DNA of 11,331 nt, from NCBI GenBank assembly GCA_016302095.1, contig JAEDOE010000017.1:1-11331 (forward strand), written 5' to 3'. Below, one piece after another: positions 1-6,804 of this stretch. Each line of letters opens with the position of its first letter. The stretch's first letter is position 1. The stretch is from Anaerovibrio sp. (lineage in GTDB: Bacteria > Bacillota > Negativicutes > Selenomonadales > Selenomonadaceae). Both the position numbers and the translations under genes were made by a program. Below the pieces are notes generated by a model. The model worked only from the letters and a program-made list of their open reading frames with translations, was not told the origin of the DNA and did not search any database.

Positions 1-24
1 GAAATTATATAATAAAATAATCTT

Positions 25-50
25 AAAAGGGACAGGTGGCCTTTTTCTTT
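25..50 (+). terminator. possible weak terminator of an upstream gene
   Basis: A 6-bp inverted repeat, AAAAGG (25-30) with CCTTTT (40-45), encloses a 9-nt loop and runs into a T-rich tract ending about base 50. This shape fits a weak intrinsic terminator of a gene lying before the window. The stem is short and half of it is A-T, so the call is tentative. Confidence 0.25.
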
Positions 51-70
51 GGTATTATAGAGCATATAAT
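43..70 (+). promoter_or_regulatory. putative promoter of the Crp/Fnr-type regulator gene
   Basis: A perfect TATAAT -10 hexamer lies at 65-70, about 75 nt before the start codon at 146. The best -35 at normal spacing is only T-rich (TTTTCT, 43-48, 3 of 6 matches, 16-nt spacer). A good -10 with a poor -35 is the usual layout of an activator-dependent promoter, but no Crp- or Fnr-type palindrome could be recognised next to it. Confidence 0.4.
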
Positions 71-145
71 ATACCTACAATCAATTAAAAACAAGATAAA
101 CCAAACGCGCGCAAGTGATTTTTTTGTTTTTGCAAGGATGACAAT

Positions 146-874
146 ATGATAAGTAGTGAATATTTAGACAGTGTGTGGCCTTTTTTACGGGAAACTGACC
201 TGGAGAGGCGTAAAAAGTTTTATATTTATTTTCAAAATGCTCCATTATGGCTGATAGACTGCGTATCTGTAGAAAGAATACAGAAAGGGACAATCTTCCT
301 TCGGGAAGGAGATCCGGTGGATACCATGTATTTTATAGCCAAGGGGGTAATTAAGGGGACAGACATGAGGATTTATGGCATGGCCTTTGACTACATGATT
401 TCTGTCGGGGTATATGCTTATGGCGGCATGGAATTTCTGATAGGGCTGGAGAGGTATCAGACCTCCTTGCAGGCACTAACAGACTGCATTGTGCTGAAAA
501 TACCTAAGTCTCAGTTTGCCAAATGGCTGAACACAGATATTAGCGCCTTGGCACAGGAAGCCAGGCTCATGGGGAAATATCTGCTGGAGCAGACGTACAA
601 GGTACGGGCTTTTTTGTTCTTGCAGGGGGCGGACAGGCTGGCCATGCTGCTGAAGACCATGTATGAGCTGGAGGCGGTGGATGGAGTCCTGCGCCTGGCT
701 AACAATCGTCAGGAGCTGTCGGATTTTACCGGCTTGAGTGTAAAAACCATTACCCGGGCGGTGCAGAAACTTTGGCGGGAGGGACTTGTCAGCAGGCAAG
801 GCCGCGTGCTGATGGTAGATGCGGGGCAATACCGGCTCATACAGGAGCAGCTGTCACAGGTGATTTCAGAATAG
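146..874 (+). CDS. Crp/Fnr-family transcriptional regulator
   Basis: A 242-residue cytosolic DNA-binding regulator with the Crp/Fnr layout. Residues about 45-120 form a cNMP-binding-type beta-roll (QKGTIFLREGDPVDTMYFI, then a GGME...LTDCIVLKI segment). A long linking helix covers about 130-170, and a Crp-type winged helix-turn-helix about 186-225 (NRQELSDFTGLSVKTITRAVQKL). The start is supported by AAGGA at 134-138, 7 nt before ATG. Two features argue against the classic effectors. The position equivalent to the cAMP-phosphate Arg/Ser pair of E. coli CRP reads Tyr-Gln (about 104-105). There is also no FNR-like cysteine cluster, since the only cysteines are C39 and C114. The gene sits 71 nt upstream of udp in the same direction, so it is probably the local regulator of the nucleoside genes. 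Family assignment is firm; effector and targets are inference. Confidence 0.88.
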   Translation: MISSEYLDSVWPFLRETDLERRKKFYIYFQNAPLWLIDCVSVERIQKGTIFLREGDPVDTMYFIAKGVIKGTDMRIYGMAFDYMISVGVYAYGGMEFLIGLERYQTSLQALTDCIVLKIPKSQFAKWLNTDISALAQEARLMGKYLLEQTYKVRAFLFLQGADRLAMLLKTMYELEAVDGVLRLANNRQELSDFTGLSVKTITRAVQKLWREGLVSRQGRVLMVDAGQYRLIQEQLSQVISE

Positions 875-945
875 GGGAATGGTCATCCTTGGTATGTTTT
901 TAGAGGAAGTTTTAGATTTTTTAGATTTTAGAAGGAGAGTTTATC

Positions 946-1737
946 ATGCAGAATTATTCAGGTGAAGCAGGGTTGCAGTATCATTTGCAGATTCGTCCGG
1001 GGGATGTGGGGAGATATGTGATTTTGCCGGGGGATCCGAAGCGCAGTGCCAAGATTGCCCAGCATTTTGAGGATGCAAAGCTGGTGGCTGACAACAGGGA
1101 ATATGTTACCTATACAGGCTATCTGAATGGTGAAAAGGTCAGCGTTACCTCCACCGGTATAGGCGGGCCTTCTGCCTCCATCGCCATGGAGGAGCTGGTG
1201 AAGTGTGGCGCGGATACCTTCCTCAGGGTGGGAACCTGTGGCGGCATCGATCTGGATGTCAAGGGCGGAGATATTGTAGTGGCAACAGGTGCCATCCGCA
1301 TGGAGGGTACCAGCAAGGAATATGCTCCTATTGAATTCCCTGCTATCGCAGATCTGGATATTACCAATGCCATGATTGCGGCCTGCAAGAATTTGCAGCT
1401 GAATTATCATGCCGGAGTTGTGCAGTGCAAGGATGCATTCTATGGGCAGCATGATCCGCAGATTATGCCGGTGAGCTACGAGCTACTGAACAAGTGGGAA
1501 GCCTGGAAGCGGCTGGGCTGCAAGGCATCGGAGATGGAGTCAGCCGCTCTGTTTATTGTGGCAAGCCATCTGAAGGTGCGCTGCGGTTCTGATTTTTTGG
1601 TGGTGGGCAACCAGGAAAGGGATGCCCTGGGCATGGAAAATCCGATTGTGCATGATACTGAGTCGGCTATCAAGGTAGCTGTGGAAGCCATCAGGCTTTT
1701 GATTGCGGCGGACAAGGAAAAGGCCGTACAGGGCTGA
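946..1737 (+). CDS. udp: uridine phosphorylase
   Basis: A 263-residue cytosolic NP-I family nucleoside phosphorylase. It splits uridine, and probably deoxyuridine, with phosphate into uracil and (deoxy)ribose-1-phosphate. Visible motifs are PGDPKR (28-33), NREY with R51, STGIGGPS (69-76), FLRVGT with R94 and T97, and the ribose-binding signature EMES (196-199). These match the phosphate and ribose residues of E. coli Udp. The base-binding loop reads FYGQHDP (165-171): the Gln is present, but the Arg two residues later in E. coli is Asp here, as I recall for Firmicutes-type members. The RBS GAAGGAG at 931-937 is 8 nt before ATG. nupC follows after 16 nt, and deoB, deoC and cdd complete a nucleoside catabolic run. 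The cdd neighbour supports uridine over purine substrates, although other pyrimidine nucleosides remain possible. Confidence 0.9.
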   Translation: MQNYSGEAGLQYHLQIRPGDVGRYVILPGDPKRSAKIAQHFEDAKLVADNREYVTYTGYLNGEKVSVTSTGIGGPSASIAMEELVKCGADTFLRVGTCGGIDLDVKGGDIVVATGAIRMEGTSKEYAPIEFPAIADLDITNAMIAACKNLQLNYHAGVVQCKDAFYGQHDPQIMPVSYELLNKWEAWKRLGCKASEMESAALFIVASHLKVRCGSDFLVVGNQERDALGMENPIVHDTESAIKVAVEAIRLLIAADKEKAVQG

Positions 1738-1739
1738 TC

Positions 1740-1745
1740 GGAGGG
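1740..1745 (+). promoter_or_regulatory. ribosome binding site that sets the nupC start
   Basis: GGAGGG lies just after the udp stop codon and 8 nt before the ATG at 1754. The reading frame is open back to 1703, but that longer version would overlap the end of udp, adds an unrelated arginine-rich stretch, and has no such site. The ATG at 1754 is therefore preferred. Confidence 0.8.
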
Positions 1746-1753
1746 AATTTTTT

Positions 1754-2950
1754 ATGCAGCTTGCAATGAATTTGCTGGGCATTGTCGTGGTTATCGGCCT
1801 GTGCTGGCTCTTGTCATGGCACAGAAGGGATGTTAACTGGCGGCTGGTAGGCAAGGCTCTGGCCATTCAGTTTTTGCTGGCGATTTTTATCGTCAAGGTG
1901 CCTGTGGGGCAGCAGGTGATTGCCACGCTATCTGATGGCGTGACTGCCGTGGTGAACAGCGGCAAGGACGGCGTAGCCTTTGTTTTTGGCGATTTGGCAG
2001 ATAGCTCCAAGGGCTTTATATTTGTCGTTCAGGCACTGGCAAATATTATTTTCGTATCAGGCCTGGTAGAGCTTTTGTATTATCTGGGTGTCATCGGCTT
2101 TGTGGTCAAAAAATTGGGCTGGGTGGTCAGGAAATTGATTGGCTCTACGGAAACGGAGAGCTTTATTGCCACAGCTAATATGTTTTTGGGGCAGACCAGC
2201 AGCCCTGTTTTGATCAGCAGGTATATTGGACACATGACCAGGAGCGAAATTCTTGTTATTCTGGTTGCAGGCATGGGCAGTATGGATGTGTCCATATTGA
2301 CAGGCTATGTTTCGCTAGGGATACCTATGGAATATTTGCTGATGGCAAGTATGCTGGTGCCGGTGGGCAGTATTCTCATCTCCAAAATTATTTTGCCTGA
2401 GGTGGAAACAGCTGAGAGTCTGGATGAGCTGGCTATTGATGGCAAGGGAAGCAACAGCAGCCCTATAGAGGCGGTTATCAACGGTGCTTCCGTGGGTGTA
2501 ACCATAGTTATCGGTATTTCAGCTTCCCTGATTGCCATTATCGGCATGGTAGCGCTGCTCAATATGATTCTCGGCTTTGCCGGGCTGAGCCTGGAGATTA
2601 TTTTCGGCTATATATTTGCGCCTTTTGGCTATCTTATGGGCTTTGATGGTGCGGCCGCCCTGCAGGAGGGAACTTTGCTGGGACAGAAGATCGCCCTCAA
2701 CGAATTTGTAGCCTTTAGCAATCTGGGCTCCTTTATTGGAACCCTTGATGCCAGGACTGCCATGATGGCTTCTATTTCTCTGGCAGGTTTTGCCAATGTG
2801 GGCAGCATGGCTATTTGCGTAGGCGGCATCGGTGCCCTGTGCCCTGGCAAGAAGGGCGTGCTTTCCCAGCTGGTGCTGCGGGGGATGATAGGCGGTGCTC
2901 TCCTGAGTATTTTGAGTGCCATGCTGTGCGGCCTGGTGGCACTGTTCTGA
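1754..2950 (+). CDS. nupC: concentrative nucleoside transporter (CNT/NupC family)
   Basis: A 398-residue inner-membrane nucleoside:cation symporter, the usual length for bacterial CNT proteins (about 400). Many long hydrophobic segments run through the protein, beginning at residues 4-20 and ending at 380-398. The gate-like [11 protein letters not shown] stretch (69-79) and the CNT signature [12 protein letters not shown] (310-321, with N316 and E317) are present. So is FANVGS (346-351), whose N348 and S351 match ribose-contacting residues of Vibrio cholerae CNT. The nucleobase-contact motif reads GQTSS (146-150), where that transporter has GQTE. The gene follows udp after 16 nt and precedes deoB by 52 nt, so it is probably cotranscribed and supplies the nucleosides consumed by its neighbours. 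Family is firm; whether it prefers pyrimidines, purines or both cannot be read from the sequence. Confidence 0.9.
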   Translation: MQLAMNLLGIVVVIGLCWLLSWHRRDVNWRLVGKALAIQFLLAIFIVKVPVGQQVIATLSDGVTAVVNSGKDGVAFVFGDLADSSKGFIFVVQALANIIFVSGLVELLYYLGVIGFVVKKLGWVVRKLIGSTETESFIATANMFLGQTSSPVLISRYIGHMTRSEILVILVAGMGSMDVSILTGYVSLGIPMEYLLMASMLVPVGSILISKIILPEVETAESLDELAIDGKGSNSSPIEAVINGASVGVTIVIGISASLIAIIGMVALLNMILGFAGLSLEIIFGYIFAPFGYLMGFDGAAALQEGTLLGQKIALNEFVAFSNLGSFIGTLDARTAMMASISLAGFANVGSMAICVGGIGALCPGKKGVLSQLVLRGMIGGALLSILSAMLCGLVALF

Positions 2951-2986
2951 TGCTGCCAGAAAAATACAGCGGCATGAGTTTTATTT

Positions 2987-2995
2987 AAAGAGGTG
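2987..2995 (+). promoter_or_regulatory. ribosome binding site that sets the deoB start
   Basis: AAAGAGGTG lies 7 nt before ATG at 3003. The frame is open upstream to 2916, inside nupC, but the extra residues do not belong to the phosphopentomutase fold. Starting at 3003 places the active-site threonine at position 85, as in the Bacillus cereus enzyme. Confidence 0.8.
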
Positions 2996-3002
2996 CTGTA
3001 GG

Positions 3003-4193
3003 ATGAAAAAGTATAAACGTATTTTTACTGTTGTGCTGGATTCTGTAGGCATAGGTGCTGCCGGTGACGCTGAGGCCTTTGGCGATGCCGGGGCGGATAC
3101 CCTGGGGCATATTTCACGGCAGGTGCCGGGGATGAAAATTCCCCACCTGCAGAGCCTGGGCATAGCAAATGTGCACAGGCTGCCCCATGTCAGGGCGGCA
3201 GAAAACACTCTCGGCTACTATGCAAGGCTGCGGGAGGCAAGCAATGGCAAGGATACCATGACCGGCCATTGGGAAATGATGGGGCTGCATATTACCACCC
3301 CCTTCAAGACCTTTACGGAAACCGGTTTTCCCAAGGAGCTGATAGATGAGCTGTCCCGGCGCACCGGCAGGGTGATTATCGGCAACAAGAGTGCCAGCGG
3401 CACGGCAATCCTGGATGAACTGGGGGAGGAGGAAATCGCCACAGGGCATATGATTGTCTATACCTCGGCTGACTCAGTGCTGCAGATTTGCGGCAATGAG
3501 GAAACCTTCGGTCTGGAGGAGCTGTACCGCTGCTGCGAAATAGCCAGGGAGCTGACCATGCGGGACGAGTGGAAGGTGGGCAGGGTGATTGCCCGGCCTT
3601 ATGTGGGCAGGAAAAAGGGGGAGTTCAGGCGCACCAGCAACCGGCATGACTACGCCTTGAAGCCTTATGGCGCCACTGCCCTGAATGCCCTGAAGGAGGC
3701 CGGGTATGATGTGATTTCCGTAGGAAAGATTGCAGACATTTTTGATAGCGAAGGCATTACGGAGTCCAACAAGTCAAAAAGCTCCGTGCATGGCATGGAG
3801 CAGACCATAGAGCTTGCCGGGCGGGACTTTACAGGCTTGTGCTTTGTCAATCTGGTGGATTTTGATGCCCAGTGGGGGCACAGGCGCAACGTGCAGGGCT
3901 ATGCGGAGGAATTGGAGCGGTTTGATGTGAGGCTGGGGCAGCTGTTGCCTCTGCTCCGTGATGATGATTTGCTGATTCTGACTGCTGACCACGGCAATGA
4001 TCCTACCTTCCGGGGGACGGATCACACCAGGGAGGATGTGCCGTTTTTGGCATATTCCCCGTCCATGCAGGGACATGGGGCGCTTTCGGACTGCGATACC
4101 TTTGCCGTTATCGGGGCAACTATTGCAGATAATTTCGGGGTGGCCATGCCGGAGGGAACTATCGGAATATCACTTTTGGACAGGCTGGACTGA
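3003..4193 (+). CDS. deoB: phosphopentomutase
   Basis: A 396-residue cytosolic enzyme that interconverts (deoxy)ribose-1-phosphate and the 5-phosphate, linking nucleoside phosphorolysis to the pentose phosphate pathway and to DeoC. It belongs to the alkaline phosphatase superfamily and is close to the usual length of about 390. The N-terminal metal site is VVLDSVGIG with D13, and the phospho-acceptor is in [10 protein letters not shown], with T85 at the same number as in B. cereus. The cap contains [17 protein letters not shown]. The C-terminal metal-binding motifs are [15 protein letters not shown] and [19 protein letters not shown]. All key residues look intact. The start is set by AAAGAGGTG at 2987-2995. 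It lies 52 nt after nupC and 39 nt before deoC, probably in one transcript. Identification is very secure. Confidence 0.96.
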   Translation: MKKYKRIFTVVLDSVGIGAAGDAEAFGDAGADTLGHISRQVPGMKIPHLQSLGIANVHRLPHVRAAENTLGYYARLREASNGKDTMTGHWEMMGLHITTPFKTFTETGFPKELIDELSRRTGRVIIGNKSASGTAILDELGEEEIATGHMIVYTSADSVLQICGNEETFGLEELYRCCEIARELTMRDEWKVGRVIARPYVGRKKGEFRRTSNRHDYALKPYGATALNALKEAGYDVISVGKIADIFDSEGITESNKSKSSVHGMEQTIELAGRDFTGLCFVNLVDFDAQWGHRRNVQGYAEELERFDVRLGQLLPLLRDDDLLILTADHGNDPTFRGTDHTREDVPFLAYSPSMQGHGALSDCDTFAVIGATIADNFGVAMPEGTIGISLLDRLD

Positions 4194-4232
4194 TGAATAG
4201 GCAAGATGAAAATATAGAAATGAGGTTGGCTG

Positions 4233-4898
4233 ATGGATAAGAAAGAGATTTTGGCAAGAGTTGATCATACGTTGCTGGATCCGACGGCAGGCTGGGAGGA
4301 TATACGTCGGGTTTTGGATGATGCGCTGCACTATGGCACGGCTTCGGCATGTATTCCGCCGGCTTATGTAAGGCAGGCGGCAGAACAGGTGGAGGGACTG
4401 CTGCCTATCTGCACGGTAATCGGTTTTCCTAATGGCTACAGCACGGTGGCAGTCAAGACCTTTGAGGCGGCTGCTGCCGTTCAGGATGGTGCAGACGAAA
4501 TAGATATGGTGCTGAACATTGGCTTGCTGAAGGCACATCGTGATGCGGAGGTGCAGGCGGAAATCATGATGGTACATGATTCCTGCCGGGGCAAGCTGGT
4601 CAAGGTCATCATTGAAACCTGCCTTTTGACAGAGGAGGAAAAAATCCGTGCCTGCCATCTGGTGACTGAGGCAGGGGCGGAGTATATTAAGACATCTACG
4701 GGCTTTTCTACCGGCGGTGCCACCTTTGAGGATGTAGCCCTGCTGAGAAAGCATGTAGGTCCCAATGTTAAGGTAAAGGCCGCAGGCGGTATTTCCTCCT
4801 TTGCTGATGCGGAGAAATTCATAGAGCTGGGAGCGGACAGGCTGGGCACCAGCCGCCTGGTGAAGCTGATGAAGCAGGAAGAGGGGTGGAGATATTGA
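4233..4898 (+). CDS. deoC: deoxyribose-phosphate aldolase
   Basis: A 221-residue class I aldolase with a TIM-barrel fold that cleaves 2-deoxyribose-5-phosphate into acetaldehyde and glyceraldehyde-3-phosphate, the last step of deoxynucleoside breakdown. Visible catalytic features are EIDMVLNIG with D91, the Schiff-base lysine K153 in YIKTSTGFSTGGAT, and the second active-site lysine K182 in VKAAGGI. Length is normal for the Firmicutes enzymes (about 220). The RBS GAGGT at 4222-4226 is 6 nt before ATG. Its end overlaps the beginning of cdd, which suggests translational coupling. The substrate comes from DeoB, encoded just upstream. Identification is very secure. Confidence 0.97.
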   Translation: MDKKEILARVDHTLLDPTAGWEDIRRVLDDALHYGTASACIPPAYVRQAAEQVEGLLPICTVIGFPNGYSTVAVKTFEAAAAVQDGADEIDMVLNIGLLKAHRDAEVQAEIMMVHDSCRGKLVKVIIETCLLTEEEKIRACHLVTEAGAEYIKTSTGFSTGGATFEDVALLRKHVGPNVKVKAAGGISSFADAEKFIELGADRLGTSRLVKLMKQEEGWRY

Positions 4899-5311
4899 CC
4901 AATGAGGAGCTTTTTCAGGAGGCAAAAAAGGCAAGGCTGCACGCCTATACGCCTTATTCCCATTTTCAGGTAGGGGCGGCGCTTTTGACAAAGGAGGGCA
5001 AGGTTTATCACGGCTGCAATATTGAAAATGCCGCCTATGGCCCTACCAACTGTGCGGAGCGTACGGCTTTTTTTAAGGCAGTGTATGAGGGTGAAAGAGA
5101 ATTTGACAGGATTGCCATTGCAGGTGCCCCGGAAGGGCAGGAGCCGGAGGAAATGTGTGCTCCCTGCGGTGTCTGCCGTCAGGTGATGATGGAATTCTGC
5201 CAGCCGGACAGCTTCCGGATTATCCTGTCAGATGGCAAGGGCAGCGTGGCTGATTTTGCCCTAAGGGAGCTGCTGCCCTACGGCTTTGGCCCTGCTAATC
5301 TGGGCAAATGA
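4886..5311 (+). CDS. cdd: cytidine deaminase
   Basis: A 141-residue zinc enzyme that deaminates cytidine and deoxycytidine to uridine and deoxyuridine, feeding the Udp step encoded upstream. It has the short homotetrameric-type architecture. CNIENAAYGPTNCAERT contains zinc ligand C56 and catalytic E58, and PCGVCRQ supplies C94 and C97. The N-terminal APYS/TPYS-like segment matches B. subtilis Cdd. The start is uncertain. GTG at 4886 overlaps deoC by 13 nt and has AGGA at 4876-4879. TTG at 4895 overlaps deoC by 4 nt (TTGA), follows GAGGGG at 4881-4886, and gives an N-terminus aligned with B. subtilis Cdd. Either way translation is probably coupled to deoC. It is the last gene before the terminator at 5383. 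Function is secure. Confidence 0.95.
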   Translation: MEILTNEELFQEAKKARLHAYTPYSHFQVGAALLTKEGKVYHGCNIENAAYGPTNCAERTAFFKAVYEGEREFDRIAIAGAPEGQEPEEMCAPCGVCRQVMMEFCQPDSFRIILSDGKGSVADFALRELLPYGFGPANLGK

Positions 5312-5382
5312 ACAGATAGCAGGTGATTTTGCGCAAAGGTCGGCAGGTAATTGACAGGTAATTTTATATAATTTTGCACAGT

Positions 5383-5417
5383 AAAAGAGGATGGCAGGGA
5401 TTGCCATCCTCTTTTTT
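5383..5417 (+). terminator. strong intrinsic terminator of the nucleoside gene cluster
   Basis: A perfect 14-bp stem (5383-5396 with 5402-5415) encloses the 5-nt loop GGGAT, and the T-run extends to 5417. It lies 71 nt after cdd and 46 nt from the end of the convergent rubrerythrin gene. The A-run on the left arm gives a short U-tract on the other strand, so it may also end rubrerythrin transcripts, less efficiently. Confidence 0.93.
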
Positions 5418-5463
5418 GGAAATTAATGGGATATATGTGGAAATTTTAAGGGAAGCAAATTGA

Positions 5464-6009
5464 TTATTTACCGAAGTAACGCTTCAGGAGGCCGGCAAAG
5501 CCCTTGCAATGGCGAGCCTCGTCCTTGCACATCTCATGTACGGTGTCATGGATAGCATCCAGGTTCAGCTGCTTTGCCTTAACAGCCAGCTTCTTCTTGC
5601 CCTCGGTAGCCCCGAACTCTGCATCCTTGCGCATGGACAGGTTCTTCTCAGTGCTGTCGGTGAGCACCTCGCCCAGAAGCTCTGCAAACTTGGCAGCATG
5701 CTCAGCTTCCTCAAAAGCATAGCGCTTGAAAGCCTCGGCAACCTCAGGATAGCCCTCACGGTCAGCCACACGGCTCATAGCCAGATACATACCTACCTCG
5801 GAGCACTCGCCGTTGAAGTTCTCGCGGAGCCCCTCGATAATCTCCGGGTCAACACCCTGAGCTACGCCCAGACGATGCTCGTCTGCCAGCTGCATCTCGC
5901 CTTCCATCTCCTTGAACTTGTCAGCGCCTGCCTTACAGATAGGGCACTTCTCAGGAGCAGCATCGCCTTCATGAACATAACCGCAAATGGTGCATACGAA
6001 CTTTTTCAT
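5464..6009 (-). CDS. reverse rubrerythrin (rubredoxin-like domain first, diiron domain second)
   Basis: A 181-residue cytosolic non-haem iron protein expected to reduce hydrogen peroxide with electrons from NAD(P)H oxidoreductases or rubredoxin, protecting an anaerobe from air. The rubredoxin-type Fe(Cys)4 site is at the N-terminus: CTIC (C6, C9) and CPIC (C22, C25). The ferritin-like four-helix diiron domain follows, with GECSE (E68, E71) and two ExxH motifs (E101-H104, E164-H167). This order is the reverse of classic rubrerythrin and matches the Clostridium acetobutylicum 'reverse rubrerythrin' class in both layout and length. RBS AGGAGG (complement of 6018-6023) is 8 nt from ATG. It is a single-gene unit, convergent with cdd and divergent from tsaE, with its own promoter. 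Confidence 0.93.
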   Translation of the reverse strand: MKKFVCTICGYVHEGDAAPEKCPICKAGADKFKEMEGEMQLADEHRLGVAQGVDPEIIEGLRENFNGECSEVGMYLAMSRVADREGYPEVAEAFKRYAFEEAEHAAKFAELLGEVLTDSTEKNLSMRKDAEFGATEGKKKLAVKAKQLNLDAIHDTVHEMCKDEARHCKGFAGLLKRYFGK

Positions 6010-6068
6010 AACTTTTTCCTCCTATATGATACACACAACACTGTTTTGTCCTTATCTCTATGGACCTT

Positions 6069-6097
6069 ATTATACTAATTCGACACAAATTTGAAAA
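6069..6097 (-). promoter_or_regulatory. putative promoter of the reverse rubrerythrin gene
   Basis: On the minus strand a perfect TATAAT -10 (complement of 6069-6074) lies 17 nt downstream of TTTTCA (complement of 6092-6097, 4 of 6 matches to the -35 consensus). Transcription would start near 6062, giving a leader of about 50 nt. A second weaker -10-like hexamer, TATAAA, lies further upstream (complement of 6174-6179) but lacks a convincing -35. Confidence 0.6.
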
Positions 6098-6191
6098 ATC
6101 CTGTTTTTTGGCAAAATTTTTCTTTTTAAGGCTTTTTCTTTAGTTTTCTAGCGTATGCTTTATTTATTATTAATTTATAAAAAATAGTAAC

Positions 6192-6212
6192 GGATAATAA
6201 TTATCATGATAA
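6192..6212. promoter_or_regulatory. Fur-type operator (7-1-7 box with an extra half-site)
   Basis: GGATAATAATTATCA (6192-6206) matches the B. subtilis Fur 7-1-7 consensus TGATAATNATTATCA at every specified position except the first. Its core GATAAT-A-ATTATC is a perfect palindrome. It overlaps a second perfect 12-bp palindrome, TTATCATGATAA (6201-6212), giving three GATAA-type arms. The site lies between divergent rubrerythrin and tsaE genes. It does not overlap the best predicted promoter of either side, being 37 nt before the tsaE -35 and about 95 nt from the rubrerythrin -35. Family Fur/PerR/Zur is inferred from the sequence pattern; the Fur consensus fits better than the PerR one (TTATAATNATTATAA). 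Confidence 0.55.
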
Positions 6213-6249
6213 AAAAGCAAATCCCTTTTGCGCATGTTGCACAAGTTTT

Positions 6250-6278
6250 TTGCTATGGAGGATTATTTGTGATAAAAT
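6250..6278 (+). promoter_or_regulatory. putative promoter of the t6A operon (tsaE)
   Basis: TTGCTA (6250-6255, 4 of 6) and TAAAAT (6273-6278, 5 of 6) are separated by 17 nt. The -10 is preceded by TGA, an extended -10 element. It lies about 50 nt before the tsaE start and faces away from the rubrerythrin gene. Confidence 0.6.
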
Positions 6279-6327
6279 CTTACGTTGAGAAAGAGTGTAT
6301 TTTTAGCGAGCAAATGGGAGCGTAATA

Positions 6328-6804
6328 ATGTTTAAATTTAAATCTGACGCACCTGCAAGGACGGCAGAGCTGGCAAGAAGGCTTGCCGGTGTGCTGAGGC
6401 CGGGAACTGTTATCTGCCTGGATGGGGATTTGGGGGCTGGCAAGACCTTGTTTGTGCAGAATCTTGCCGCCAGCCTGGGGGTGCAGGGGGAGGTTACCAG
6501 CCCAACCTTCAATCTGATGAACCTGTATGAGGATGGCAGGCTGCCACTGGTGCATTTTGATTTGTACCGGCTGGAGCAGGAATACGAGCTGGATGAGATT
6601 GGTTTTTATGATTATGTGGAGAATCCTGATGGCCTGGTGCTGATAGAGTGGGCGGAAAAATTTCCTGAGTGCCTGCCGGAGGACCATATTGCGTTGCAAA
6701 TTCAGCGAACTGATGTGGAAAATGAGCGTGTGCTGGTGTTCAGCCTGGCAGGCAGTGCCCTGCAGGATGTGTATAAGGAGATGGAAAAGCTTTGCCAATT
6801 TTAG
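6328..6804 (+). CDS. tsaE: tRNA t6A biosynthesis ATPase TsaE
   Basis: A 158-residue P-loop ATPase that assists the TsaB-TsaD complex in forming threonylcarbamoyladenosine at position 37 of ANN-decoding tRNAs. It has the family's Walker A motif GDLGAGKT (33-40, K39), the SPTF segment (58-61), FDLYRL (77-82) and the late conserved IEWAEK (106-111, W108). Length is typical. The start ATG follows GGGAG (6316-6320) by 7 nt. It is the first gene of a tsaE-tsaB-rimI-tsaD run, the B. subtilis ydiBCDE order, and overlaps tsaB. A promoter lies just upstream. Identification is secure. Confidence 0.95.
   Translation: MFKFKSDAPARTAELARRLAGVLRPGTVICLDGDLGAGKTLFVQNLAASLGVQGEVTSPTFNLMNLYEDGRLPLVHFDLYRLEQEYELDEIGFYDYVENPDGLVLIEWAEKFPECLPEDHIALQIQRTDVENERVLVFSLAGSALQDVYKEMEKLCQF

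Noticed and set aside
133..142. CAAGGATGAC found here and inverted near 880-890, as a possible shared operator
   Set aside because: A single 10-base match within 11 kb is expected by chance, and the first copy is simply the ribosome site of the regulator gene.
1703..1753. N-terminal extension of NupC
   Set aside because: It would overlap udp and add an arginine-rich stretch. The Shine-Dalgarno at 1740-1745 clearly serves the ATG at 1754.
2916..3002. N-terminal extension of DeoB
   Set aside because: It would begin inside nupC. The ATG at 3003 has a good ribosome site and gives the expected active-site numbering.
4170..4991. 273-residue open frame on the minus strand opposite deoC and cdd
   Set aside because: Antisense to secure genes, no family resemblance, and composition typical of a reversed codon pattern.
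5509..6078. 189-residue open frame on the plus strand opposite rubrerythrin
   Set aside because: It overlaps the whole rubrerythrin gene and passes through its promoter. The product shows no domain.
6215..6231. Terminator-like hairpin on the minus strand (GCAAA stem, then TTTTTT) in the rubrerythrin-tsaE spacer
   Set aside because: Only a 5-bp stem, and no transcript is known to enter from that side.
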